Below, piece by piece: positions 33,120-41,989 of a stretch of 64,000 bases of DNA; position 1 is the stretch's first letter; every line of letters starts with the position of its first letter. A program made the translations under genes and the position numbers. The DNA is from Lacipirellula limnantheis (GTDB taxonomy: Bacteria; Planctomycetota; Planctomycetia; Pirellulales; Lacipirellulaceae): positions 5,485,786 to 5,549,785 of the forward strand of contig NZ_CP036339.1 of assembly GCF_007746075.1 (NCBI RefSeq). Reading direction: 5' to 3'. Below the pieces are notes generated by a model. It had not been told where the DNA came from and did no database searches. It was given only the letters and a program-made list of their open reading frames with translations.

Positions 33120-33672
33120 GTGGCCCCCAGCGGTCTCTGCGGCGGTCGAAAGAATCCCGGATTATTGCGGTATTTTTTCCTGAAGACAAGCTGCCGCCAC
33201 AGGCTAGCGCCCCGCCGGAGCGGCGCGTGGGCCGAGAATTACCCGCAGGCGGCGTCTTGCCGTTACGCCCATTGAGCCGCGGGCAGAGCCCGCGTTCCCG
33301 CCGCAGGCGGCGTGGCTAATGGACGCGGTGGCATGGCAGGCGTCCGGAAAGTTCAAGGCGCGCGATCCTTACAACCGGCGCCAGCGGACTGGCAAGCCGC
33401 AGCAGCACGGCATGGGCATCTAGATCACGGCGCCATCCGCGGTAACCGTCAGACGCCTAGTGCTATCTTTAACTGGTTGTCGCTGTGAGCGTTGCGCTTC
33501 ATACTGAACTCGTCTGGCGGGCAGCCGGGCGGCTCAGGATTGAATCGCACCGCCATCGCTCGCCCGTCAGATTCCGCACCGTGCGGCGCGTAGCATCTGC
33601 AAGCTGACGGCGCTTCATCCCATTGACGCGGCGATCGCTTGTGTCGCGATTCAATTTGAAAGGACATCTCCG
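33120..33672. other. 553 bp divergent intergenic region
   Basis: This separates guaB from a small secreted-protein gene. It contains GC-rich repeat fragments (GAGCCGCGGGCAGAGCCCGC near 33273, CCGCCGCAGGCGGCG near 33298). A 34-codon plus-strand frame at 33319-33423 encodes a basic peptide (KFKARDPYNRRQRTGK) that may be a gene remnant. Promoters for both flanking genes should be here. Confidence 0.4.
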
Positions 33673-33981
33673 ATGAAACGCATGCTCTTTTCGCTATTGG
33701 CCGTGGCCGCTCTGTGCGTCGCCTGCGAGTCGGCCCATGCCCAGTGGGTGGTGCAGCCGACGACCGTGTGGAGCCCTGTCGTCGTGCCAGGACCAGTGGT
33801 CCAGCCGATGGTGATTCAATCGGGCCCCGTCTTCGCTCCGGCGCCTGTGCCGGTGACGACCTTTTATCGGGCGCCAATCGTGACGATGCAGCCCGTACCG
33901 CGGGTGGTGACGCGCTACCGCCCGATTTTGGGCGGTTCGGTGTCGCGGGTCCGTTATGGTTGGGCTCCGGTGGCATTCTAG
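33673..33981 (+). CDS. Small secreted Val/Pro-rich protein
   Basis: The 102-residue product has a clear signal peptide (MKRMLFSLLAVAALCVACESAHA, cut before QWVVQ). The mature part of about 79 residues is rich in Val, Pro, Thr and Tyr (VVQPMVIQSGPVFAPAPVPV), with an Arg-rich end. It has no globular domain signature. AAAGGA lies ten bases before the ATG. The composition is like small envelope or matrix proteins common in planctomycetes. The function is unknown. Confidence 0.75.
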   Translation: MKRMLFSLLAVAALCVACESAHAQWVVQPTTVWSPVVVPGPVVQPMVIQSGPVFAPAPVPVTTFYRAPIVTMQPVPRVVTRYRPILGGSVSRVRYGWAPVAF

Positions 33982-34404
33982 GCCGACGCCCTCGTCATTC
34001 TGAGTGAAGCGAAGAATTTAGTCGCTCGCTTGATTCGCTAGTTCCTTCGCTCCTCTCAGGATGATGCACAAAATCAAGCCTCGACGTTGCGATGGCACGC
34101 CCGGAGGGGGATGTCTGCGGCGTCGAGGCTCTTTCTCTGTAGCAATCGCCCCCGTCGTTCGCTGATTGACGGTAGGTATGAGCATGCGAGAATCCATTGG
34201 GGGACGCTAACTGCCAATCGGGCGGCAATCGCCAGTTAACTCACGAATCCGCCATCCCATCTAACCCCGTCGCTTGCGACGGGAACGCGGGCTTCGCCCG
34301 CGGCTAAATGGCCGCAACGGCATGGCTTACCGGTCCAGCTTCCATACGCATCGAACCTCCGAGCTCTCGCCTCCGAACTCTGACCTCCGACTTCTTCCCT
34401 CCTG
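33982..34404. other. 423 bp intergenic region
   Basis: Contains a GTCATTCTG-family element (33994-34065). A hairpin of AGCCTCGACG (34077-34086) and CGTCGAGGCT (34121-34130) is followed by CTTTCTCTG and might terminate the upstream gene. CCCGTCGCTTGCGACGGG and GCGGGCTTCGCCCGC palindromes lie near 34265-34303. A CTCCGA/CTCTGACCTCCGAC simple repeat runs up to the next gene start. No gene is supported. Confidence 0.45.
33994..34065. repeat. Inverted repeat element, GTCATTCTG family, copy 3
   Basis: A 72 bp element from GTCATTCTGAGTGAAGCGAA to CCTTCGCTCCTCTCAGGATG, located 13 bases after the upstream stop codon. Confidence 0.7.
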
Positions 34405-37152
34405 ATGGCTGAACTCAAGACATTCGTGTTCACCGACATCAGCGGCTCCGTCCGGCTCAAGGACGAGATGTCGGGACGGAGCGTCACCGAACGTGATGTG
34501 GCCTTCATCACGTCGATCCTCACGCCGCATCGCCAGCGGATCGAGGCGAGACTTGCCGAGTTCGGCGGACGCGTCGTCTCCACGGCCGGCGACGGACACT
34601 TCCTGGTGTTCGATCATACGGTCGAAGCGGCGCAGTGGGCCGTCGACGTGCAAAAGAGTCATGAGGCCGCTCCGATCGTCACGCCAAAGGATGAGCATGT
34701 CGAAGTGCGAATGAGCATGCACGTCGGCGTGCCGCAGATCGATCCGGGCGATCGTGACAACTTCGTCGGGAAGACGGTCGACTACGCTGCGAGGCTCAAT
34801 GACTATGCCACGGGCGGCCAGATTCTGGTGAGCCGCAGCGTGATGGCCATTCTGGAAGACGTCGGGCTGGAGGGCGTGCGGCTGCACCTGCAGGGTCGGA
34901 AGAATCTGAAGGGGATCGGCAACGTCGAAATTCATGAATTGCTCTACGACGACCACGGGCCGCGGCCGATGCGTAATCAGCCGAAGTCGCACACCGAGCG
35001 ACAGTGGACGGTGGTGCCGACGCAGGGATTTGAACCGGCTCACGCGGGGGGGAGCGTTGGCGTCGCCGGTCACACGGCCTTGAAGCGCGTCGGCAACTAT
35101 GAACTTGAAGAGGTGATCGGCTCGGGCGGGATGGGCGACGTTTACAAGGCGCACCACACGCAGTTCGGGCGGGTGCGCGCGGTCAAAGTGATCAAGCCGC
35201 AGTTCGTCGTCGCGGGGCATCAAGACGTCATCCGCCGGTTCTACAACGAGATCAAGGCGGTCGGGCGACTCGAACACAAGAATATCGTCGTGGCGATCGA
35301 TTCGTCGTCGCCTGACGACATGCTTCATTACCTGGTGATGGAGTTTATCGAGGGCCTGAGCCTTGACGAGATGGTGACCCGTCACGGTCCGCTGCCGGTG
35401 GCCGAGTCGTGCGAGATCATTCGCCAAGCGGCCCGCGGCTTGCAGTACATCCACAAGCACGAAATGGTCCACCGCGACGTCAAGCCGTCGAACTTGATGG
35501 TGACGCTGGTCGACGCCGATCAAATCTCCGGGGATTCCACGCTCGTTGATCATGAAGACGGCGAGCGGGCGGTGGTGAAGATTCTCGACCTGGGCCTCGC
35601 ATTGCTGGCCGTCGATAGCCAGGATCGGCTGACGCGATTCGATCACAAAGCGATGGGGACGGGCATGTACATGCCGCCCGAGCAATGGAAGACCACCAGC
35701 GTCGACATTCGCGCCGACATCTACAGCCTCGGATGTACGCTGTACCACCTGCTGGCAGGGAACCCGCCGTTTTTCGACTCCGATTTACGTCCTGAGAAAG
35801 CGCACGAGAAATCGGCCGTACCGCCGATCCACAGCAGCATGCAGCCGCTGCCGCGCAAGCTGTGGGACGTGCTGCAGAAGATGCTGGAGAAGCGACCGGA
35901 AGATCGGTATGACTCGCCGGCCGAGGTGGCCGCGGCGCTCGCGCCGTTTGCGGAAGGGCATCAGCTCGCGGCGCTCGTGCGGAACATCGAAGGGGACGAC
36001 GGGCCTTCGCATGCGACGACGCCGACCAAGCCAAACGGCAATTCAAAGGCGGAGACGTGGCGGTCGCGGTCGCGGTTCGGTTCGGCGAATTTGTTTCCCA
36101 CGCCGCGGTTTGTGCTGACGAAGGCGCTGCCGTTGCTGTTCCTGGCATGCGCGCTGGGCGGCTTTTACTGGATGGTCATGGCGAGCCGAGCTCACTTCCG
36201 ACAACGTGAGACGGATATTGCGCGGACGAACTTAGCCAGTTATGCGCGTTCGGCGGCGAAGGTCGCCATGCCGCAAGAGTTGACCAAGCGGTTCAGCGCC
36301 CTGACGACGGCGGCCAGCGACGAGAAGCTGATCGCCATGGTCGACGCGATCGACAAGAAACCCGAGGACGAAGCTCTCTACCCGCCGCTCCTCGACTGGA
36401 TTAAAGATTTGCCGTACGAACATGGCAAAGACATCGCGGCGGAGAGTTGGTTCATCCAAGACGCTCAAGGGGTGCAGATCGCCCGCTGGCCAAAGGACGA
36501 CGGCAGTTACAAAAAGGACTATTGGTATCGCGATTATTTTCACGGCAAAGGCAAAGAACCTGATCGAAACGACCCTGTCGCGAAAGCGGCCACGAAGCCA
36601 ATCACGGAGCCACACCTGTCATGCGTCTACTCTAGTTCCACGAGCAAACTGCTGAAGGTCGCCTTCTCGGTTCCGATCTGGAAGCCGATCGTTGACGCGG
36701 AAGGCGAACCGGAGTTGAACGAGAATGGAAAGCCGCGACGCGAGGTGATCGGCGTGCTGGCGATGTCGGTGAACCTGAAAGACTTCACCGTACTCGACAA
36801 GTCGATGTCGGGCGGCAGTCAGGTGATGCTGATCGACCTGCGAGACGACTGGGTGGCGCCGACGAAAGATCGCGGGTTGGTCTTGCACCATCCTGAGATG
36901 GATGAAGGAAACTTCGTGCGGCTCGACAAGGAGTTGCTGGAAAAGATCGACGCGGCGAATCCATGGAAGGCCGAGGACTTTGACGGCGAGAAGCATTTTC
37001 TCACCGATTATTTCGATCCCGTCGATGGCGCCAGCGGCAAGAAATATTGGGGCGTTTTCGAACCGGTGCGCTACGAGATCGATCAGGGCGCCGGGGACAA
37101 TACCGATCGCTTCGGTTGGATCGTGCTGGTGCAGCAGCCTATGGACGAGTAG
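34405..37152 (+). CDS. Nucleotide cyclase domain - Ser/Thr kinase - membrane - sensor fusion protein
   Basis: A 915-residue protein combining four modules. Residues 1-185 are a class III cyclase-like domain with metal Asp11 (FTDISGS) and Asp63 (AGDGHFLVF) and Arg130. The transition-state Asn is Asp126 (VDYAARL). Residues 232-520 are a Hanks-type kinase: GSGGMGDVYKA, Lys261, HRDVKPSN with catalytic Asp358, DLG (395-397) in place of DFG, and MPPEQW. One membrane segment (about 570-592) follows. Residues 593-915 look like an extracytoplasmic Cache-type sensor (SWFIQDAQGVQIARWPKDDG, WYRDYFHG, VIGVLAMSVNL). It probably senses a small ligand outside and signals through phosphorylation, a cyclic nucleotide, or both. 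The TAG stop is the first base triplet of a palindrome shared with the convergent transporter gene. Confidence 0.9.
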   Translation: MAELKTFVFTDISGSVRLKDEMSGRSVTERDVAFITSILTPHRQRIEARLAEFGGRVVSTAGDGHFLVFDHTVEAAQWAVDVQKSHEAAPIVTPKDEHVEVRMSMHVGVPQIDPGDRDNFVGKTVDYAARLNDYATGGQILVSRSVMAILEDVGLEGVRLHLQGRKNLKGIGNVEIHELLYDDHGPRPMRNQPKSHTERQWTVVPTQGFEPAHAGGSVGVAGHTALKRVGNYELEEVIGSGGMGDVYKAHHTQFGRVRAVKVIKPQFVVAGHQDVIRRFYNEIKAVGRLEHKNIVVAIDSSSPDDMLHYLVMEFIEGLSLDEMVTRHGPLPVAESCEIIRQAARGLQYIHKHEMVHRDVKPSNLMVTLVDADQISGDSTLVDHEDGERAVVKILDLGLALLAVDSQDRLTRFDHKAMGTGMYMPPEQWKTTSVDIRADIYSLGCTLYHLLAGNPPFFDSDLRPEKAHEKSAVPPIHSSMQPLPRKLWDVLQKMLEKRPEDRYDSPAEVAAALAPFAEGHQLAALVRNIEGDDGPSHATTPTKPNGNSKAETWRSRSRFGSANLFPTPRFVLTKALPLLFLACALGGFYWMVMASRAHFRQRETDIARTNLASYARSAAKVAMPQELTKRFSALTTAASDEKLIAMVDAIDKKPEDEALYPPLLDWIKDLPYEHGKDIAAESWFIQDAQGVQIARWPKDDGSYKKDYWYRDYFHGKGKEPDRNDPVAKAATKPITEPHLSCVYSSSTSKLLKVAFSVPIWKPIVDAEGEPELNENGKPRREVIGVLAMSVNLKDFTVLDKSMSGGSQVMLIDLRDDWVAPTKDRGLVLHHPEMDEGNFVRLDKELLEKIDAANPWKAEDFDGEKHFLTDYFDPVDGASGKKYWGVFEPVRYEIDQGAGDNTDRFGWIVLVQQPMDE

Positions 37153-37175
37153 CCGCGGGTCAATGACGGCGGCTA
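37150..37175. repeat. Short palindromic unit supplying stop codons to two convergent genes
   Basis: TAGCCGCGGGTCAATGACGG CGGCTA. The first TAG ends the plus-strand kinase gene and the terminal CTA is the TAG stop of the minus-strand transporter gene. It is a shortened relative of the AGCCGCGGGTCAACGACCCG unit. Confidence 0.75.
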
Positions 37176-38234
37176 CTTTCTGGAGCGCTGCACGTACAGG
37201 TCAATCACCCCTGCCGCGATATGCTGGGCGAGCGTCGTGAGCAGCACCACGAGGATCACCCGCGGCTGATCCTGCAGAAACGACCCAGCCAGCACCAGGG
37301 CGAGGCCAGTGTGCTTCATGCTCAGCCCGAAGGCGAGCGCGATCCAGGTCGGCCGCGACAGGCCGAAAAGTCGAGCCTGCAATGTCGCCAGGACGATGCC
37401 GACGAGGCTCACCGCCGTCGCCATCACCGCGGCGATGAGGATCACCATCGGCCGTTCGCCGGTCCAGATCTGGGCGATCGCCAGCGACGCATTGGCGTAG
37501 TTGAGCACCAGGATCGTCACGAGGGTGATCAAGCGGAACCAGGGTTTGGCCCGCGCAATTCGCCGCTGCCCCGCCAGCCAAGCCGCAGCCGCTCCGGCGA
37601 GCGATGGCAAGATGACCCAGAGGATGAACTTTGAACCGGAGAATTGCGTGACGATTTTTTCAATTCGTTCGACGTCGTCGGGCGAAAGGGCCCAACCCAT
37701 CAGTTTCAGCACGTTCGGCGTGGCGACAGGGCTGAGCAAAATGGAGAGCACGATCAGTGCAAGGCTCAAGGCCACGTTGCCGCCGGCATTCTGCGTCCAG
37801 CCAGCCGAGGAGTTGGCGACGGGCATCGCCGCCACCACTGCGAAGCCGACCATCATGCCGGCGGTCGCGTCGTGCATGTCGAGCCAAGGCAGCAGCGGCC
37901 CGAACGCCAGGACCACGAGCGCCGGGCCGAGCCAGGCAGTGAGCAAGCCGACGACGACGACCCACGGACGTTCGAGCAGATCGTTGATTTGCGACCACTG
38001 GATGACCGCGGCGGCGCAGAACAGCAGCACGGCGAGCAGTAGCATCGACGCCCGCTCTTGGTGTCCGCCCGGAAAGGTGACGGCGAACTCGCGGATGACG
38101 GAGCCGGGCCCCGGCAGCAAGCCCGACAGCAGATAAGTAGCGAGCAGGGCCCCGAGGAAGTAGCGATGGAGCCAGTGCGCCCACGCCGCGACTCCGACCT
38201 GGACCTCGCGGGGGCTGCTATCAATCGACGCCAT
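37173..38234 (-). CDS. BASS-type (bile acid:sodium symporter-like) membrane transporter
   Basis: A 353-residue protein with about nine to ten membrane segments and short loops. VAAMPVANSSAGWTQNAGGNVALSLALIVLS and the GLSMKHTGLALVLAGSF segment resemble the paired crossover regions of the BASS family (sodium-coupled import of organic acids). The substrate cannot be predicted. An upstream 85-codon frame overlaps its start by 14 bp. It is convergent with the cyclase-kinase gene, with the stops shared in a single palindrome. Confidence 0.82.
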   Translation of the reverse strand: MASIDSSPREVQVGVAAWAHWLHRYFLGALLATYLLSGLLPGPGSVIREFAVTFPGGHQERASMLLLAVLLFCAAAVIQWSQINDLLERPWVVVVGLLTAWLGPALVVLAFGPLLPWLDMHDATAGMMVGFAVVAAMPVANSSAGWTQNAGGNVALSLALIVLSILLSPVATPNVLKLMGWALSPDDVERIEKIVTQFSGSKFILWVILPSLAGAAAAWLAGQRRIARAKPWFRLITLVTILVLNYANASLAIAQIWTGERPMVILIAAVMATAVSLVGIVLATLQARLFGLSRPTWIALAFGLSMKHTGLALVLAGSFLQDQPRVILVVLLTTLAQHIAAGVIDLYVQRSRK

Positions 38235-38478
38235 CGCTGCTCAAAAAGGGCGAAAAAAGGTGCGGGTAATCTCCAGGATAACAGATGGCCGGTGGCGTTT
38301 CAGCGGCGATTTGCCGCATCGTCGCGGGTCGCGGCGGGTCAAGCCGTTCCGGAGCGTCGGGTTGTAGCGATTCGTCGTTCGCCGCTTTGTCGGACATCTC
38401 GTTTACCCGCGACGCGATCTTGGCTAGCCGAATCCTTTCCAAATCTTCACGAACTTCGGGCGAATTCGCTGTGTCCAC
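38221..38478 (-). CDS. Small hydrophilic protein, doubtful
   Basis: An 85-codon frame from a GTG, encoding a charged, Pro-containing sequence (REDLERIRLAKIASRVNEMSDKA). It overlaps the start of the BASS transporter gene by 14 bp on the same strand, as would be expected of a coupled operon. It has no clear ribosome binding site and no recognised family. It could be a small leader protein or a chance frame in the divergent region before the MFS gene. Confidence 0.35.
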   Translation of the reverse strand: MDTANSPEVREDLERIRLAKIASRVNEMSDKAANDESLQPDAPERLDPPRPATMRQIAAETPPAICYPGDYPHLFSPFLSSDGVD

Positions 38479-38686
38479 CAGCCGTCGAGGTTTCTATACT
38501 CCCGCCCCGAAATCCACCACCTCGAACTCGCCGAGCATTCCGCCGCGATCCCGCCAACCCCGGTCGATCCTGATGTCCCGCGTCGCCGCATCGCCCGCCA
38601 GCCGGGCGATGGAATTTGAGTTTGTCTCCCACGCGACATCGGCCCGGGGTCTCGAAGTTCGCCACGATCATCCGTCCGCCGGCGCG

Positions 38687-39967
38687 ATGGCCACCGTCGG
38701 CGAGGCGCAGCAGAGCGAGCGATTCTACGGCTGGCTCATGGTCCCCCTGGCAACGCTGGTGATGATCAGCAGCGCGCCGGGGCAAACGTATGGGTTCATG
38801 CGGTTCAATTCGTCGATTCGCGAATCGTTGTCGCTGACGCAGACCGACCTCTCGGCCACCTATCTGCTGGCAACGCTGTGCGCGGCGATACCGCTGTCTT
38901 ACCTGGGCGCCCTTTCCGATCGCTACGGACTCAAGAGATCGCTGCTGACCGCCGTGGCGGCGATGGCGGGCGCCTGCCTGCTCGCCTCGACGGTACAGGA
39001 CGCGTCGACGCTATTCGTCGCCTGCCTCGGGCTGCGCATGATTGGCGCTGGGCTGCTGAGTCTGCTCGCCACCAATACGCTCGCCGCCTGGTTCGACAAG
39101 AAGCTGCCGTTTGCGTGCGGCATCATGCAGTTCGGCATGGCGGCCTCGATGGCCTTGGTGCCAGTGAGCCTCATGCTGTTGATTGGCGCCGTCGGCTGGC
39201 GAACGGCCTACGCGGCGATTGGGATCGGCTTGTTGGTCGGCCTGTTGCCGCTGCTCGTGATCGCCTATCGCGAACGGCCGAGCGACGTCGGGCAGCGAAT
39301 AGACGGCGAACCTGCTGCGCATCACCGCGGGCCGGGTTCCACCAAGGAGCGTGCAAACGCCCGCCATTCATTTCGGCTCGTGGACGAAGACCATCCGCCG
39401 TCGCTCAACTTGCAGGAAGCCCTGCGGACCAGGATGTTCTGGCTGCTGCTGATCGCCACCGGCGTCTGGTCGCTGATCGGAACCGGGCTTATCTTTCATC
39501 TCGAATCGCTGCTGCAAGCTCATCGGCTCGCGGCAAGCCATACGGCGTGGGCCACCCCGCTGATGGCCGTCTCCATGGCCGTGATGCAGTTGGCCAGCAG
39601 CACGCTGATCGACCGATTCGCCATCCGCAAATTGATCAGCGGCGCCCTGCTGTGCACGGCGATTACGTGCACGATTCTGGCCACGGCAGGCGGATTTCTG
39701 GCGCTGGCGGCTTACGCGGTGTTCGGCGTCGGGCAAGGGTTAATGACAGTGGTATCGAGCGCATCGTGGGCTCAATACTTCGGTCCGGCCCACCTCGGGC
39801 GGATCCGCGGAACGTCAATGACGGTCGGCATCAGCTGCAGCGCGATGGGACCCTTGATCATGGGGGCGTCGGCCGATGCACTGGGCGGGTTCAACCCGTC
39901 GCTGTGGCTGTTCACGGCGGTGGCGATCATCATCGCGCTTGGCAGCCGCCTGCTGGGTAGAAACTAG
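38687..39967 (+). CDS. MFS transporter, monocarboxylate/oxalate-formate type
   Basis: The 426-residue product has about twelve membrane segments. The N-terminal FYGWLMVPLATLVMISSAPGQTYG and the loop 2-3 motif LGALSDRYGLKR identify the major facilitator superfamily and resemble oxalate/formate or monocarboxylate carriers. A hydrophilic central loop (about residues 200-235) separates the halves. The start is set at the ATG at 38687, where the sequence becomes family-like; the open frame extends upstream without conserved content. The substrate is likely a small carboxylate, not proven. A divergent small frame lies 208 bp upstream. Confidence 0.85.
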   Translation: MATVGEAQQSERFYGWLMVPLATLVMISSAPGQTYGFMRFNSSIRESLSLTQTDLSATYLLATLCAAIPLSYLGALSDRYGLKRSLLTAVAAMAGACLLASTVQDASTLFVACLGLRMIGAGLLSLLATNTLAAWFDKKLPFACGIMQFGMAASMALVPVSLMLLIGAVGWRTAYAAIGIGLLVGLLPLLVIAYRERPSDVGQRIDGEPAAHHRGPGSTKERANARHSFRLVDEDHPPSLNLQEALRTRMFWLLLIATGVWSLIGTGLIFHLESLLQAHRLAASHTAWATPLMAVSMAVMQLASSTLIDRFAIRKLISGALLCTAITCTILATAGGFLALAAYAVFGVGQGLMTVVSSASWAQYFGPAHLGRIRGTSMTVGISCSAMGPLIMGASADALGGFNPSLWLFTAVAIIIALGSRLLGRN

Positions 39968-40049
39968 CCGGAGGGCGACGCTCTTCGGCTCACGTCGTCG
40001 AGACGACGTGACGGTCACTGTCGCGGCAGCGTCTCGGTGCGAGCGACTG

Positions 40050-40898
40050 CTAGACGCCTAGTTGACGCTTGAGATCTTCCAGTTCGCGGCGGAGTTCGTT
40101 GGTCTGTGAGTCGGACTGTTCGCGATACTCGGCAAACTCGCGTTTCAGCGCCGTTACTTCGTCGGCCAGTAGTTTGATGGCGCCTCCGTCGGCTGCCGAA
40201 ATGGAGCGGGATTCTTGCGAATTTGCCTCGCTTCGACCCGGAGCGGGAGACGACGGGACGGCGCTTGGCGGCATTGAGTCGGTTCCGCCGACGGCACTGG
40301 GGCTGCGCGTAGGTGCTGCCGCGGGGACGTCGATCGGGCCGTCGTAGTCGCCGTCGCCGCCGCCATGTTCGGCGCGGACCTTCGCCAATTCCTGCGGCTG
40401 ATAGAGATTGTGCGTCACCACGCCGCCGCGACCGGGAGGCGTCAGAAAAATCAGCAGGTTCTTTGCCCGCAACCGTTCGACGATCGGCCCGAGTTCGCCG
40501 ATGTCCTTGATCGGTTCCATCCGTGCCGCTCGGCCCCGCAACTCCCCGAGGGTTTGGGCCCCGCGCAGGAGCAGCTCCGCCATGACCGCCATTTCGAACT
40601 TGTCGACGCCGAGCCAGTCGTACAGCAAATGGCGGTACTTCTCCACGCGGCCGTCGCCTTGGATCAGGGCGACGGCTCCCGACTTGCGCAGTGAATCGAG
40701 TGCGTCGGTCACTTGATCTTCATCAAGCGTCATTTGGGGGAAGCGATTGTTCTTTTGGTTGCACCCGTTCAGCAAGGCGTTGACCGACAGAGGGTAGTTG
40801 TCTGGCGTCGTTTTGGCCTTCTCGACCAGCACGCCGGCCACACGCCGTTCGATTCGCTCGAGTAGTCGCCACTTGGGTGCGGGAGTCGCTTCGCTCAT
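40050..40898 (-). CDS. yceH: YceH/DUF480 family protein
   Basis: A 282-residue cytoplasmic protein. Residues about 1-185 are the paired winged-helix DUF480 domain (RRVAGVLVEKAKTTPDNYPLSVNALLNGCNQK; RGAQTLGELRGRA). A flexible Ser/Pro/Gly linker follows, then a C-terminal coiled coil (about 240-280, LADEVTALKREFAEY...LEDLKRQLG). E. coli YceH is about 215 residues and lacks this extended linker. The family function is unknown; transcription regulation has been suggested from the fold. The ATG at 40898 begins the conserved domain. Confidence 0.9.
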   Translation of the reverse strand: MSEATPAPKWRLLERIERRVAGVLVEKAKTTPDNYPLSVNALLNGCNQKNNRFPQMTLDEDQVTDALDSLRKSGAVALIQGDGRVEKYRHLLYDWLGVDKFEMAVMAELLLRGAQTLGELRGRAARMEPIKDIGELGPIVERLRAKNLLIFLTPPGRGGVVTHNLYQPQELAKVRAEHGGGDGDYDGPIDVPAAAPTRSPSAVGGTDSMPPSAVPSSPAPGRSEANSQESRSISAADGGAIKLLADEVTALKREFAEYREQSDSQTNELRRELEDLKRQLGV

Positions 40899-41025
40899 TG
40901 ATGCCGTCCTGCATTATTGTTGCCGGAAGCCGCCAGTTTAACGTTTGACGCGGTGCGCGTAACCCGCGCACGGGGACGGATTGCGCGGCAACGCTTGCTG
41001 CTCTTGCCAGGTCGGAGGAGTTTTC

Positions 41026-41178
41026 ATGGTCGATCTTGCTGGCCGCAGGACCGATGACCGCAACGCGGAGGATGGTAAGCGTCCGCCAGCTGTTACAGAG
41101 TCGTTACGATGCCGCCGCTGCCCTGGGTGGCCGGTTCAGGTAAACTTAGTTAGGTCGCAATTTCTCCGGCCGACCTGA
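41026..41178 (+). CDS. Candidate 50-residue small protein
   Basis: The ATG at 41026 follows GGAGGAG with a five-base gap, one of the best ribosome binding sites in the window. The frame encodes 50 charged residues including a CRRC motif (SLRCRRCPGWPVQ). There is no family match. It ends five bases before a possible GTG start of the response regulator, so it could be a leader peptide or a small regulator of the adjacent two-component system, or a chance frame. Confidence 0.35.
   Translation: MVDLAGRRTDDRNAEDGKRPPAVTESLRCRRCPGWPVQVNLVRSQFLRPT
41092..41107 (+). promoter_or_regulatory. Possible OmpR-type binding site
   Basis: GTTACAGAGTCGTTAC contains two GTTAC half sites with an 11 bp start-to-start spacing, the geometry bound by many OmpR/PhoB-family dimers. 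It lies 157 bp upstream of a gene for such a regulator, suggesting autoregulation (inference). Confidence 0.3.
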
Positions 41179-41263
41179 GCGGGTGAGCGAATCGCCGCGC
41201 CACGCCGAGTTTCGGGCGGCTGCTCGAACCGTGGCAACCTCCACCCCCGGCGTCGCTCGGCCC

Positions 41264-41980
41264 ATGCCCCTGCAAACGATCCTGACCATCGAAGATGATG
41301 CGGCAATCCGTCGCGGGGTGGCTGATGCACTCGCCTACGCGGGGTATACGGTTCTGGAGGCAGGCCACGGCGACGAAGGGTGCCAGATGGCTGTGCGGCG
41401 CGAGCTTGACTTGCTGTTGCTCGACATGGTCTTGCCCGGGAAGTCGGGGCTCGACATCCTGCGCGAAGTGCGCAACGTACGACCAACTCTGCCCGTGATT
41501 ATTCTCAGTGCCCGCGGCGAAGAGAATGATCGGGTGAGCGGCCTGCGATTGGGCGCCGACGATTACGTGGTGAAGCCGTTCAGCGTCAACGAACTGCTGG
41601 CCCGCGTCGATGCGGTATTGCGGCGTTCGCCAAGTCGGCCGACCGACGTGCAGGATTTGTCGCTGGCCGCTGGCCGCGTCGACTTCGCGCGCTGCGAGAT
41701 CTGCTTCGACGACGGCGAGCGGGTCGAGCTCTCCGAACGCGAACAACAACTGCTGCGCTATCTGGTGCGCCATGCCGGTCGGACCGTGCCGCGGCAAGAA
41801 CTGCTGGAAAACGTCTGGCAGATCGACGCGCGCGGCGTCAGCACGCGCACGGTGGATATGCACGTCGCTCGGCTGCGGGAAAAGTTGCGCGACGATTCAG
41901 AGAATCCGGCCGTGCTCGTTACTGTACGTGGCCGGGGGTACATGTTGGCTTCGGGCGGGCGTACGAACTACGGGAATTGA
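41264..41980 (+). CDS. OmpR-family response regulator
   Basis: The 238-residue product has an N-terminal receiver domain (acidic pocket Asp11/Asp12, phosphorylation site Asp54 in LLLLDMVLPG, Ser82, Lys104 in YVVKPFS) and a C-terminal winged helix (LSEREQQLLRYLVRHAGRTV...DMHVARLREKL...RGRGYML). The ATG at 41264 is chosen since it opens the receiver strand. A GTG at 41183 would add 27 unconserved residues. The histidine kinase gene starts nine bases after its stop, so the two form an operon. Targets are unknown. Confidence 0.92.
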   Translation: MPLQTILTIEDDAAIRRGVADALAYAGYTVLEAGHGDEGCQMAVRRELDLLLLDMVLPGKSGLDILREVRNVRPTLPVIILSARGEENDRVSGLRLGADDYVVKPFSVNELLARVDAVLRRSPSRPTDVQDLSLAAGRVDFARCEICFDDGERVELSEREQQLLRYLVRHAGRTVPRQELLENVWQIDARGVSTRTVDMHVARLREKLRDDSENPAVLVTVRGRGYMLASGGRTNYGN

Positions 41981-41989
41981 ACGACGTCC

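Larger units (their letters stand above)
40899..41263. other. 365 bp divergent region between yceH and the two-component genes
   Basis: It holds the yceH and response-regulator promoters. It also contains a candidate small gene (41026-41178) with a strong ribosome binding site and a possible OmpR-type direct repeat (41092-41107). Confidence 0.45.

Noticed and set aside
33319..33423. 34-codon frame encoding a basic peptide
   Set aside because: It has no ribosome binding site and no recognisable family. It is mentioned only as a possible remnant.
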